DNA of 64,000 bases from Virgibacillus ndiopensis (GCF_900187325.1 NZ_FZMZ01000004.1:434001-498000); one strand, 5' to 3'. Counted from the stretch's first letter, positions 16,596 to 24,461 are shown. Notes: generated by a model not told the origin, from the sequence alone. Made by a program: numbers and translations.

Positions 16596-17826
16596 CTCCT
16601 TTCGTTACTCCTGCCTTAGCAAGTTGATAATCATCCGCAATATCAATAGAAACGTGATTTAGATCTACTCTATGCTTATCTCCACCTTCTATCGCGTTTC
16701 TTTCTTCCAGTTCTCTTACTTCGTTAATCGAATATGCCCCTACATCAAGCATTGTTTTATAAAATTCAGCTTGTGTTTTCTTATCAGCACGCAACAAACT
16801 TTCAAGATTAAACTTTAAATAATACCGCCTTTGTTCTGAATCGGAAAGGGATTTATATCCGAATTCTTCCTCGTACTGTTTCAGATTCGGGCTCAACGTG
16901 TTTTGGATAAATGAAATATTTTCATGTTCAATATTTGAATGGGTTGCACGGTCCAACTCTCCAACCATATGCGGTGGTATATCAAACATAGTTGCTATTT
17001 CACTTTTATCAAATTTCATTGTTTCTATGAATTGTGCATCCTTTAACGGCATAGTAATACTTTGAAATTCTAACCCTGCATCTAATATGGCAATTCGCTG
17101 AGCATTATCTATTCCTGTGTTTGCCTTTTCCCATTCATCCCGAACAACTTTTTTCGCATCAGGATTTAACATGCCTGGTATCTTCAAAAATCCATTATTA
17201 GCTGCACCGTGTTTGTAAAACTTTCCTTTAAACTTTTGGGCAGCCTGCGAACTTCCGATAGTCTCACGTGCCGTCTGAATTGGCGGTTTACCTTTCAATC
17301 CGTCTGTAGAAAGTGCGGTAAGATGAATAATGTCTCCTTCACCAATTTTCACATTTTGACCATTTGGTAATGTGGTAAAATACCACAATAGATTAGTGTC
17401 AACATCAACATATGGCTCGGTAACTGCTGGATTTAATAACCACAGTTCTTTTGGTCTGCCATCAGCACCCCAATTAATGTTGACGTATGCATTACCCCAG
17501 GTATTACGGTGTACTTCGCATAAATGTTTAAACTTAAAAGGGCTTTGGTATGGATTTGGCCTTGTTTCTAGTAACTTGGATAGAATATGTTTCTTTTCCC
17601 GTTCTCTACCATTTGCAGATCGTCTAAACATTTGAAATGGAAGCATAGCAATTGCATTCGCTTTTATATTCACACATCGATACACAGTAGGTACTGATAG
17701 AGCCGAATTAACTGTTACCTTCTCGCCGCTTGATGCTTCATAACCAAACATCTTCATAAACCAAGGTGCTGGGTCTTTTAAATCAGTTGTTTCTGCTTTA
17801 GGGGCTAAAGCATTTTTAAATATCAA
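16573..17826 (-). CDS. Portal protein, HK97 family
   Basis: 417 aa from TTG at 17826, with GGAGGTGATA upstream. VPTVYRCVNIKANAIAMLPF, the GWADGRPKELW-type strand region and FDIPPHMVGELDRATHSNIE are family signatures. It forms the dodecameric DNA channel at one capsid vertex, docking TerL and later the connectors. It sits in the standard terL-portal-protease-capsid order. Confidence 0.93.
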   Translation of the reverse strand: MIFKNALAPKAETTDLKDPAPWFMKMFGYEASSGEKVTVNSALSVPTVYRCVNIKANAIAMLPFQMFRRSANGREREKKHILSKLLETRPNPYQSPFKFKHLCEVHRNTWGNAYVNINWGADGRPKELWLLNPAVTEPYVDVDTNLLWYFTTLPNGQNVKIGEGDIIHLTALSTDGLKGKPPIQTARETIGSSQAAQKFKGKFYKHGAANNGFLKIPGMLNPDAKKVVRDEWEKANTGIDNAQRIAILDAGLEFQSITMPLKDAQFIETMKFDKSEIATMFDIPPHMVGELDRATHSNIEHENISFIQNTLSPNLKQYEEEFGYKSLSDSEQRRYYLKFNLESLLRADKKTQAEFYKTMLDVGAYSINEVRELEERNAIEGGDKHRVDLNHVSIDIADDYQLAKAGVTKGGEGNQED

Positions 17827-17841
17827 TGTTTATCACCTCCT

Positions 17842-18048
17842 TCACCTCCTAGCAATGATAATCCCAATAAAAATAAGCATTGCTGCAAGTACATAATTCC
17901 CTGCCAGTATATTTGCATCTATAACCGTAATGAGATACGTATTAACAATTCCTAATGTAATTCCTGTAAAAATTAAAAAATCCTCCAACCATTTGGTGAA
18001 GAATGTTGTAAAAAATACGATTATAAAATTTTTAATTGCTTTTGCCAT
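17842..18048 (-). CDS. Small membrane protein between terminase and portal
   Basis: 68 aa with two or three hydrophobic segments (FIIVFFTTFF, FLIFTGITLGIVNTYL, YVLAAMLIFIGIII) and a basic N-terminus. DUF1056-like small membrane proteins are often found here in siphoviruses of Firmicutes; the relation is by position and character only. Confidence 0.65.
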   Translation of the reverse strand: MAKAIKNFIIVFFTTFFTKWLEDFLIFTGITLGIVNTYLITVIDANILAGNYVLAAMLIFIGIIIARR

Positions 18049-18060
18049 TTACTCACCGCC

Positions 18061-19758
18061 CTACATTGTCCAATTGTTTAAAAAGTGATTGCTTAAATCC
18101 TGCGCACCTCCGCTCATTGCTCTACTAAACGCGTTAATTACTGCTGCCGCAGGATCAATTCTTTCCACTGATTTTTCCTTGTCTAACATAATATTTTCTT
18201 GTGCATCCATTTTGGTTATAGCGTTACTTAATGCCCAATGCAGTAAAGGATCTCCAAAATGTTGTACATCTTTTCGATAAGCACCGCTTCTAAGCTCTTT
18301 AGTGGGGAATGACAAATGACGTAACATCTGTGGAATCTCTACCATGGTAAAACCGTGATTCTCCAAAATTTGAACTAGATGTGTAGCGTTCCATTTATCA
18401 TAATCAATCTCAATAATGTTGTAGCCTTCATCACGCATATCCAATAAATGCTGTTCAACATAACTATAATCAACCACACTTCCAGGAGTAGTCGTCAAAT
18501 ATCCTTGGTCTCTCCATATATCAAAGCGTACATTATCCGTGTTGATTCTCTCCTGTAGCCTATCCTCGGGCATAAATGAATGTTGCTTTACTATAAACTT
18601 CCTATTTGGTAACTGAAAGACTTTGCCTATACTTGTTAAGTCAGTAGTACTTGATAAATCGAGTCCCACATATACAGGATAAGATATTAGATTCATGGGT
18701 TTAATAATTGCTGTTTTCCATTTTCCCATTTTCATATATCCCTGTGGCTTGGCATCTATCCAGACATCCATATTTTTAGTCAAAAAACTGCGCATTTTTT
18801 CTGGTTGTTCGAGAGCTACCTTTAATTCTGACCGTATGGCGGTCATCCCCTCGTCATACGTAGCTACAATAGGATTTGCCTTAATCCAATTCGATTCATC
18901 TTTTATATCATCAATCAGATTACCTTCATCGTCTTTATCCAATTCGCAAATAATTGCAAAATACTCATCGTTTTCTTGTGGCAAATCAGGATCTAAAATC
19001 TTACTTACGTATTCATACTCTTTAAAACATGGTAACGATAAATCAAATCCCGCAGTAGTGATTATGAACATTAACGGTTCTTTACGTGCAACCATACCTG
19101 AGGCAAGTACGTCATATATTTCACTGGTATCGTGCCTATGGTATTCATCAACAATCCCTACAGATGGATTTTTACCGTCTCCGCTTTTCCTTGCTTCTTT
19201 AGAAAGTGGTATGATTACTGAATTATTCCTATGAATTTCTATTTTGCTATATGCTTCTTTCCATTTCCCGTCTAGCAACTCACTTGTGTTTATACCAGAA
19301 CGAATTGCCTCATATACTTCTTCTGATTGTTCTTTTAACCAACCAGCTATGAATACACGTTGTTTCTCATCACCGAAGAATGTAATAAATCCAGATATTA
19401 TTGCCAAGAACTGTGACTTAGCATTTTTACGACCTAGCTGTATATATACTTTTCTAATTTTGCGGGCATCGTTCTTTTTCTTTTTGAAACACAATATGTT
19501 AACAGCCAAAAATAACTGAAAATCTACTAATTCAATAGGTTGTCCAGCGAGCACACCCTCAACATGCTTAAACTCATGAGCAAACCAATAAAAGTCGTCA
19601 AGTGTTTCTTCATCAAAATAAAAAAGACTGTCGCCATTTTGACACTCTTTGTAATCACGTAAAAATCGCTTAACGGCCCATATATGTTTTTTACCAGCTT
19701 TTATATTGCCTGCTAATATTTTATCGCAATAATCAAAAACACGATCAAGAAACGTCAT
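18061..19758 (-). CDS. terL: Terminase large subunit
   Basis: 565 aa packaging motor of the HK97-like clade. Walker A-type GRKNAKS at 109-115, Walker B GIVDEYH with D204/E205, coupling motif region ITTAGFD, and a C-terminal nuclease domain whose first acidic residue lies in VGLDLSSTTDLTS. It cuts concatemers and pumps DNA through the portal. ATGA overlap with terS. Confidence 0.95.
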   Translation of the reverse strand: MTFLDRVFDYCDKILAGNIKAGKKHIWAVKRFLRDYKECQNGDSLFYFDEETLDDFYWFAHEFKHVEGVLAGQPIELVDFQLFLAVNILCFKKKKNDARKIRKVYIQLGRKNAKSQFLAIISGFITFFGDEKQRVFIAGWLKEQSEEVYEAIRSGINTSELLDGKWKEAYSKIEIHRNNSVIIPLSKEARKSGDGKNPSVGIVDEYHRHDTSEIYDVLASGMVARKEPLMFIITTAGFDLSLPCFKEYEYVSKILDPDLPQENDEYFAIICELDKDDEGNLIDDIKDESNWIKANPIVATYDEGMTAIRSELKVALEQPEKMRSFLTKNMDVWIDAKPQGYMKMGKWKTAIIKPMNLISYPVYVGLDLSSTTDLTSIGKVFQLPNRKFIVKQHSFMPEDRLQERINTDNVRFDIWRDQGYLTTTPGSVVDYSYVEQHLLDMRDEGYNIIEIDYDKWNATHLVQILENHGFTMVEIPQMLRHLSFPTKELRSGAYRKDVQHFGDPLLHWALSNAITKMDAQENIMLDKEKSVERIDPAAAVINAFSRAMSGGAQDLSNHFLNNWTM

Positions 19759-20276
19759 AACCTTCCACCAAATCTTTTCTCTGCTTCAGTTTGAGGCTTT
19801 TTATCAGCATCCGTTTTTGGAATAACCAATTTCAAACGAGATGTAATGGATAGACCAAGATCACTTGCTGCAGCTCTGCACTCGTTGAAAAGTGTATTTT
19901 TCGCCCGCATTAATTTTGGATAATCATCATTGGCAAACGTTTTGCTCTTACCCTCATCTGTCTTAACTGTTATAGTTGCTTTGATTTTCTTCAAATCTTT
20001 TATAAGTTTAATGTATTGATCTCTCGAATCAATGTATCTCGCCAATCCATCCACATCCAGATTACTAAAAATATTTAACCTGATTAGTTCAGCAGAAATA
20101 TTCTCGAATTCATCTTTTTGTTTTTTTGTTAAGTAGCTAGGGGCAACGATGTTATCCGTAAATCCCTTCATCGCTTCTTCTTGTTCATGGCGTTCTTTTG
20201 CAACCTTTTTTGTAATGTGTTTCGAGCGTCCTTTTCCCTCGATAACCGATAGCGGTTGCTTGTTTCGTCCAGCCAT
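19755..20276 (-). CDS. terS: Terminase small subunit, P27 family
   Basis: 173 aa from the ATG at 20276, which follows AAAGGAGGTG; a longer frame would begin before that site. MAGRNKQPLSVIEGKGRSKH and SAELIRLNIFSNLDVDGLARY are typical of P27 small terminases that recognise cos DNA. An HNH gene lies just upstream, the usual partner in this packaging type. Confidence 0.92.
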   Translation of the reverse strand: MAGRNKQPLSVIEGKGRSKHITKKVAKERHEQEEAMKGFTDNIVAPSYLTKKQKDEFENISAELIRLNIFSNLDVDGLARYIDSRDQYIKLIKDLKKIKATITVKTDEGKSKTFANDDYPKLMRAKNTLFNECRAAASDLGLSITSRLKLVIPKTDADKKPQTEAEKRFGGRL

Positions 20277-20419
20277 CCTTACACCTCCTTTCAAAAAATT
20301 ATCAAAAACGGGTTTTTATGTGCGCTTGAGGGAGCGTCGCTCACTAAATTGTGTCTAAAAAAGAAACAATTAGGGGGGTATCTTTCCCTTTATCTGAATT
20401 GTTCCAGGTTTAAACACAA
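20277..20419. other. Candidate cos region between HNH and terS
   Basis: No gene here. It contains GAGCGTCGCTC (an 11-bp palindrome near 20331-20341) and a run of six G (minus strand C) near 20375. In HNH/P27 phages cos usually lies just upstream of terS. Position and sequence character fit, but no cut site can be read directly. Confidence 0.35.
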
Positions 20420-20773
20420 TTATGATTTATGAATTTGATTGTGACAGAAGTGGCAAAGGCTCTCTAGGTTATCTAAATCCAATCGCTTCGACCAATCCTC
20501 TTTAACTTCTATCTTATGATGGACCATCTGTGCTGGTCTAAGTATCTTGTGTCGCTTACATCGTTGGCATAGATGGTTGTCCCTCTCCATTGCTAATGCC
20601 CTTGCTTTTCTCCATGCAACAGTTTTATAGAACCCATCTGTTTTAGGATCCCGTTTGTACTTGTTGTAATCACTGTTTAATTCTTGCTTACTCTTATAGT
20701 GTGTTTCGCAGTAAGCATTACGGGTTAAGTTATTGCAACCTACTTCAGCACATGGTCTCTTAGCCTTGTTCAT
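20420..20773 (-). CDS. HNH endonuclease of the packaging module
   Basis: 117 aa. Zinc-knuckle pairs CQRC and CHFC flank the HNH core (VHHKIEVKEDW, then LDNLESLCHFCHNQIH). A second cysteine pair lies at the N-terminus (C8, C13). HNH proteins next to P27 terminase genes are needed for cos cleavage in HK97-like phages. Confidence 0.9.
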   Translation of the reverse strand: MNKAKRPCAEVGCNNLTRNAYCETHYKSKQELNSDYNKYKRDPKTDGFYKTVAWRKARALAMERDNHLCQRCKRHKILRPAQMVHHKIEVKEDWSKRLDLDNLESLCHFCHNQIHKS

Positions 20774-21032
20774 TGGTTATCTCCTGCTTTAGCTCGGTCA
20801 TACGTTCATTAACTAACTCCATCATTCTAATTCGGACACTTCTATTACGATGTCCAGTTAATCTGCGTATCTTCTTCTGAAGTTGTCTCACTTTAGGATC
20901 CGTAACAAAACAGGTGTATCGTTTATTGCAGTGCTCACAAACAAAGTACGTATGCTTAATTCCTCTGGATAATTGTTCTTCTTTATACTTTATATCTGTG
21001 ATGTAGTTGCAGTTATCACATAGTCCTGTCAT
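20760..21032 (-). CDS. Zinc-binding phage protein upstream of HNH
   Basis: 90 aa. C5-x2-C8 and C32-x2-C35 form a zinc-ribbon pair; the C-terminal half is a basic helix (KVRQLQKKIRRLTGHRNRS). GGGTGA precedes the ATG and the gene overlaps the HNH gene by 14 bases. The short transglycosylase- or regulator-like annotations sometimes given to such proteins cannot be supported from sequence. Confidence 0.6.
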   Translation of the reverse strand: MTGLCDNCNYITDIKYKEEQLSRGIKHTYFVCEHCNKRYTCFVTDPKVRQLQKKIRRLTGHRNRSVRIRMMELVNERMTELKQEITNEQG

Positions 21033-21080
21033 GAGTTGTCACCCCCCATGATTAACACGCTCCTTAATATTTTTGTATAT

Positions 21081-21113
21081 AAAATAAACAAGGCACCAAT
21101 TTAGGCACCTTGT
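21081..21113 (-). terminator. Terminator of the cysteine-rich peptide gene
   Basis: ACAAGGTGCC/GGTGCCTTGT ten-base perfect stem with a six-base loop, followed by TTATTTT on the minus strand. Confidence 0.8.
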
Positions 21114-21123
21114 CCGTCTTTTC

Positions 21124-21258
21124 TTAGCAATGATGTTTTCTTTTCTTCTTTTTAGGTTTCTTCTTTTTGTCGCATGGATCGTAAATTTTAACTTTATATT
21201 CACAACAACAGCAACAACATCTACACTTGCAACAGTATCCGTGGTCACTATACGACAT
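21124..21258 (-). CDS. Cysteine-cluster, lysine-rich 44-aa protein
   Basis: ATG at 21258 with AGGAGGTG seven bases upstream. 44 residues: MSYSDHGYCCKCRCCCCCCE, then KVKIYDPCD and a KKKKPKKKKRKHHC tail. It has eleven cysteines, nine of them within residues 9-19. A strong terminator follows, so it is a single-gene unit. A longer overlapping frame (21039-21248) has no ribosome site and is rejected. Metal binding, redox or nucleic-acid association are possible; no family recognised. Confidence 0.6.
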   Translation of the reverse strand: MSYSDHGYCCKCRCCCCCCEYKVKIYDPCDKKKKPKKKKRKHHC

Positions 21259-21344
21259 AGTTTACACCTCCTGTTACAATATTCTATTTGTGAAAAATGT
21301 TATTGAAACGGCAACAATCTTAAGAGATTCGTATACTTTTGTAT

Positions 21345-21370
21345 ATAAAAAAGACACTCGAAAGAGTGCC
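21345..21370 (-). terminator. Second terminator between accessory genes
   Basis: GGCACTC/GAGTGTC stem with a four-base loop and TTTTTTATA on the minus strand. Confidence 0.7.
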
Positions 21371-21379
21371 TAAATCTTA

Positions 21380-21419
21380 ATAAAAAAATATAAAAAGAGG
21401 AGTTAAAAACCCCTCTTTC
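21380..21419 (-). terminator. Terminator of the secreted protein gene
   Basis: AAAGAGG/CCTCTTT stem followed by TTATATTTTTTTATT on the minus strand, five bases after the stop. Confidence 0.75.
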
Positions 21420-21423
21420 GTTA

Positions 21424-21816
21424 TTATTGTACTGTAAAGGTATTAGAAACATTTAAAAAATCACCAGTTGGATAGAACCAAATTTTAATAATATAGTCGT
21501 TACTTGTATCCCATGATGAGTCAGTTTTAATGGATCCTTCGAAGTCACCGTTTGCATCTGTATAGACTACTGTTTCAGTAACGTATTCTCCAAGATAAGG
21601 ATCTCCTTTGATAACCTCTAACTTTAATTGAGCACCTGGTGGATAAGTATCAGAGTTACCACTAATATAGATAGTTTCACCTTTTTGATACACTTCTTTA
21701 TCAGTAGATGTATATGTTGCAGCTGACACAGAACTACTCATTACAAATAAAGATAACACCAAGGCAATGGTAAATGTGAAATAAAAGCCTTTGCTTTTGT
21801 TCAATATTTGCATCAT
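21424..21816 (-). CDS. Secreted small beta-sandwich protein (lysogenic cargo)
   Basis: 130 aa. A signal peptide (KGFYFTFTIALVLSLFVMSS, cleavage likely after SVSA) is followed by one Ig/macroglobulin-like domain (TSTDKEVYQKGETIYISG, KLEVIKGDPYLGEYV, YTDANGDFEGSIKTD). AAGGAGGTG precedes the ATG. It has its own SigH-like promoter and terminator. An exported single-domain protein on a prophage suggests a surface or secreted role in the lysogen; actual function unknown. Confidence 0.7.
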   Translation of the reverse strand: MMQILNKSKGFYFTFTIALVLSLFVMSSSVSAATYTSTDKEVYQKGETIYISGNSDTYPPGAQLKLEVIKGDPYLGEYVTETVVYTDANGDFEGSIKTDSSWDTSNDYIIKIWFYPTGDFLNVSNTFTVQ

Positions 21817-21838
21817 ACTTTCACCTCCTTATTTACTA

Positions 21839-21868
21839 CATTTCGACAAAAAGGATATATTTTCCTTT
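21839..21868 (-). promoter_or_regulatory. SigH-type promoter of the secreted protein gene
   Basis: AAAGGAAAA (21860-21868), a 12-bp spacer and GTCGAAATG (21839-21847) on the minus strand. The -35 is perfect; the -10 has GAAA for GAAT. TTGTCGAA, a Spo0A-box-like octamer, overlaps the -10. Confidence 0.5.
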
Positions 21869-21912
21869 ATTTTTTACAAAATTATTTATAAATGGGTAAA
21901 TAGAACTAATAC

Positions 21913-21943
21913 ATATAAAAAAGACACCTTATTGAGATGTCTT
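21913..21943 (-). terminator. Terminator of the HEPN-like gene
   Basis: GACATC/GGTGTC stem followed by six T on the minus strand, just after the stop at 21950. Confidence 0.7.
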
Positions 21944-21949
21944 GATTTA

Positions 21950-22474
21950 CTAATAATCTATATTATCTAATTTCGCTTTAATTATTGGATATATTTGAGT
22001 AAAGTAATCAATGACGTGTTGAACATTTAATCTATCACCTATTAAATAATCATTTCCTTCCACTCTTATGGAGGTACCGTCAGTAATAAAATCGTTGCCT
22101 ACTGCTTTATGAAAATTCTTTTGCTTATGCCCTTTTCCTTTGTAGTAAGAAATATCATGTTCGTTCATATTTCTTACATCTCTTAGATCTGGAAATTTAT
22201 CATCTAACGTCTTTAAAATTTCTTTTAATTCCATGTCAACGTCAGCTAATTCTATCAACCAATCTCTCGCTTTTGCAGCAGAAATCAAGAAAAAGTGTCG
22301 ATGCATAAAGGTTTGGTCATATATATCTTGTCCGTATTCCAATGAATGCTTGAAAAGATTATTCATATAATCCATATTCCTATCATGTAATTTCATTATA
22401 GAATTACCCTCACTTATGGTACTTTTAATCCAGATTCTAGTATGATTTAAACAAACAAATTGATCTAAAATCAT
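21950..22474 (-). CDS. HEPN-like helical protein with RNxxEH motif
   Basis: 174 aa from the ATG at 22474 (GGGAGGTGG upstream). All-helical, with DVRNMNEHDISYYKGKG: R101-x4-H106 fits the HEPN Rx4-6H motif, followed by a polar turn and a late beta hairpin (IRVEGNDYLIGDRLN). HEPN RNases are common in toxin and abortive-infection systems; no antitoxin partner is encoded beside it on the same strand. It is divergent from the 75-aa gene at 22591, and both have SigH-like promoters. Confidence 0.5.
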   Translation of the reverse strand: MILDQFVCLNHTRIWIKSTISEGNSIMKLHDRNMDYMNNLFKHSLEYGQDIYDQTFMHRHFFLISAAKARDWLIELADVDMELKEILKTLDDKFPDLRDVRNMNEHDISYYKGKGHKQKNFHKAVGNDFITDGTSIRVEGNDYLIGDRLNVQHVIDYFTQIYPIIKAKLDNIDY

Positions 22475-22499
22475 ACTTTCCACCTCCCATCTATCTACT

Positions 22500-22528
22500 C
22501 AATTCGACAGACAGGAAAATTCTCCTGC
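22500..22528 (-). promoter_or_regulatory. SigH-type promoter of the HEPN-like gene
   Basis: GCAGGAGAA (22520-22528), 11-bp spacer, GTCGAATTG (22500-22508) on the minus strand. Two weak positions differ from consensus. It lies back-to-back with the promoter of the 75-aa gene. Confidence 0.5.
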
Positions 22529-22535
22529 TATACTA

Positions 22536-22565
22536 ACAGGAATTAACAAGATTAATATCGAATAT
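22536..22565 (+). promoter_or_regulatory. SigH-type promoter of the 75-aa gene
   Basis: ACAGGAATT (22536-22544), 12-bp spacer and ATCGAATAT (22557-22565), a full match to the SigH consensus. The predicted start lies ~20 bases before the ATG at 22591. Confidence 0.7.
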
Positions 22566-22590
22566 AGTAGAAAAGGAGGTGGATTGATCA

Positions 22591-22818
22591 ATGGCTGAAA
22601 ACATAAAAGTAAAACCTACGCCTATCCAGAGAAATCCTCTAGATGTTGCAATGGAACTTACTAAGATATACATTGAGAAAGGTTTCCAAACGGAACCAGA
22701 GAATCTAGAAGATATTTACTCAAGATTTTATGCTGTAGCTGCTACGTTACACCATAAGCATCCTGATTATCTAAAAAAATTAGTTCCAGACGAATTACTA
22801 TCTAAGATTAAAAAATAA
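22591..22818 (+). CDS. Small helical accessory protein, plus strand
   Basis: 75 aa (MAENIKVKPTPIQRNPLDVA...), soluble and helical. AAAGGAGGTGG precedes the ATG, a perfect SigH-type promoter lies upstream and a terminator follows. Similar small orphan proteins occur in Bacillus phages but I cannot name the family. Opposite orientation to the surrounding late genes supports a lysogen-expressed role. Confidence 0.65.
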   Translation: MAENIKVKPTPIQRNPLDVAMELTKIYIEKGFQTEPENLEDIYSRFYAVAATLHHKHPDYLKKLVPDELLSKIKK

Positions 22819-22828
22819 GTGAAAGGAA

Positions 22829-22862
22829 TAAAAGGCACCCATCAGATAATGAGTGCCTTTTG
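22829..22862 (+). terminator. Terminator of the 75-aa gene
   Basis: GGCAC...GTGCC stem with inner AT pairs, followed by TTTTGTC. Confidence 0.7.
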
Positions 22863-22938
22863 TCAATTCTCTATTAATACTATAGTAACTTATTAAATTG
22901 TAAATGCTCTGCTTTTATTCTGCCATTTATCTGCCATT

Positions 22939-24033
22939 TTAAAAAGGTATTGATTCTGAATAATCAACAGAAACCTGAGTAGGTTTAAAGGTTGGTCTTT
23001 CCAATTCTAAATTGTTAACTTCTAAATTTTCATCTGTTTCAATATTACAGCCTACCTGAAAATATCCTGTTCTTGATCCCAAATGAAAATATTCCTCATC
23101 TCCAAGTTCGTATAATGGGTTTCTTTCATAAAACTCCATATTAATTTCAAAAAATATCCTTCCGTAAAAAATTAAACTATCGTCAATCACCTCGGACATA
23201 TCAATCTCGAAATGAGTTAATGTTCCACCAAATGCTTCTAGATAGGTGTAATCAAATATTCCGGTGAATAACTGGCTAGGGTTTACGTAATTCTCCGCAA
23301 AGTAACTGATTTCATAATAAATTATATCAAAATAATCTTTTTCAAGTGTTCCTTTTAATCTATTCTGAATTACATTTAAATCTTGCATAGATAACCAAGA
23401 TTCTTTTTCATGTGATTTCTTAAGTAACTTCAGATACTCGATATTTTCAAAGAGATTCTTTGCGGACAAATAAATAGTAAACGCATCTGAATCTTTCAAT
23501 AAATCTGGATGCACTTTTGTTTTATCATTAGGATCAGAAAAATCCTTAATATTATTCGTGATAAAAATAGCATCTTTTATGTCATTTTTCTTTACATATT
23601 CGACATATGATAACCAAATGATCGCATCTCTAAATTCCTCCTTATTTTTACTAAATGGTTTTATTCTCTTAATAGACCTATTTACAAGCTCAGGCATTAA
23701 TTTGTTATTAGTCTTAATAATTTTTATAGTTTCTTTATCAATTAATCCTTGATAGTAATCAGTTAAACTCTTCTGATGAAAAGACGCATCATTTTTTGGT
23801 TCAATATTATCACTCATTTTAATTAGGTTATTTAATTCTGAATTCACTTTACTTATTTTACTATAGAGTTCATTCATTAATTTCGAGTGATTGTTTAAAA
23901 TTTCTTGTAATACAACTTCAGACAAATATATATTAACTTCATATTTTTTTGCTAATGTAAGCAATAATTTATTATTAATTGATTTAAAAAATGGATCTGT
24001 ATAAAGCATATTGGAATCAATAAATATGTCCAT
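22939..24033 (-). CDS. PIN-domain (DUF4935-like) protein
   Basis: 364 aa. The N-terminal ~190 residues look like a PIN nuclease: MDIFIDSNMLY (Asp3/Asp6), VVLQEI (Glu near 44), FRDAIIWLSYVEYVK and AIFITNNIKDFSD supply the usual acidic cluster. The C-terminal ~150 residues form an acidic, beta-rich domain. PIN_8/DUF4935 proteins occur in defence and toxin contexts. A 64-aa gene ends 21 bases upstream. The segment is clearly more AT-rich than the structural genes, suggesting separate acquisition. Confidence 0.65.
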   Translation of the reverse strand: MDIFIDSNMLYTDPFFKSINNKLLLTLAKKYEVNIYLSEVVLQEILNNHSKLMNELYSKISKVNSELNNLIKMSDNIEPKNDASFHQKSLTDYYQGLIDKETIKIIKTNNKLMPELVNRSIKRIKPFSKNKEEFRDAIIWLSYVEYVKKNDIKDAIFITNNIKDFSDPNDKTKVHPDLLKDSDAFTIYLSAKNLFENIEYLKLLKKSHEKESWLSMQDLNVIQNRLKGTLEKDYFDIIYYEISYFAENYVNPSQLFTGIFDYTYLEAFGGTLTHFEIDMSEVIDDSLIFYGRIFFEINMEFYERNPLYELGDEEYFHLGSRTGYFQVGCNIETDENLEVNNLELERPTFKPTQVSVDYSESIPF

Positions 24034-24054
24034 CTTCTATCCCCACCACTTTTA

Positions 24055-24249
24055 TTAATTTATTTCAAACAAATCATCTTTTATGTTATATCTAACTATC
24101 ATATTCATTCCATTTTCGAACCAGAGATATATGCTCATTTTTCCTTCCGGCCTATAATCATTTACATATGAAGCCAAGTGAGAGTGCTTATTGCAAAACC
24201 TTTCATAAATATCCCCATGAGTTATTATTTCGTTATTATCTATATTCAT
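24055..24249 (-). CDS. Small protein preceding the PIN gene (possible partner)
   Basis: 64 aa from the ATG at 24249 (GGGGGT upstream). Two beta hairpins are likely (KMSIYLWFENGMNMIVRYNI). Same strand as and 21 bases from the PIN-domain gene, so probably co-transcribed. It could be an antitoxin or a regulatory partner, but no DNA-binding motif is visible. Confidence 0.5.
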   Translation of the reverse strand: MNIDNNEIITHGDIYERFCNKHSHLASYVNDYRPEGKMSIYLWFENGMNMIVRYNIKDDLFEIN

Positions 24250-24461
24250 CAAATACCCCCCTACTTATTTATCTAAATTTTAACTACCCAATTAATGTAA
24301 TTAATTACCCATATCTTATATTGTGTTGAATCTATATAACTCTGAAATCCCTTGATATATATAATTCTATCATAACTATCTAAAATGAGTTACACATTGT
24401 TTATTTATGGATAATTAATGAGTTTATAAACGCCTACAAAATATTTCAAACGATTTTTAAC

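Noticed and set aside
18695-19234. 179-codon plus-strand frame opposite terL
   Set aside because: Antisense shadow of the terminase gene, with no translation signal.
21039-21248. 69-codon frame over the cysteine-rich gene
   Set aside because: No ribosome site. The alternative 44-codon frame has AGGAGGTG and ends at a terminator, so this one is a shadow.
3832-21868. TTGTCGAA octamers taken as Spo0A boxes alone
   Set aside because: They overlap the -10 region of promoters with AGGA-type -35 boxes at 11-12 bp, and two of the six promoters lack the octamer. SigH explains all six better; a Spo0A contribution is noted but not called.
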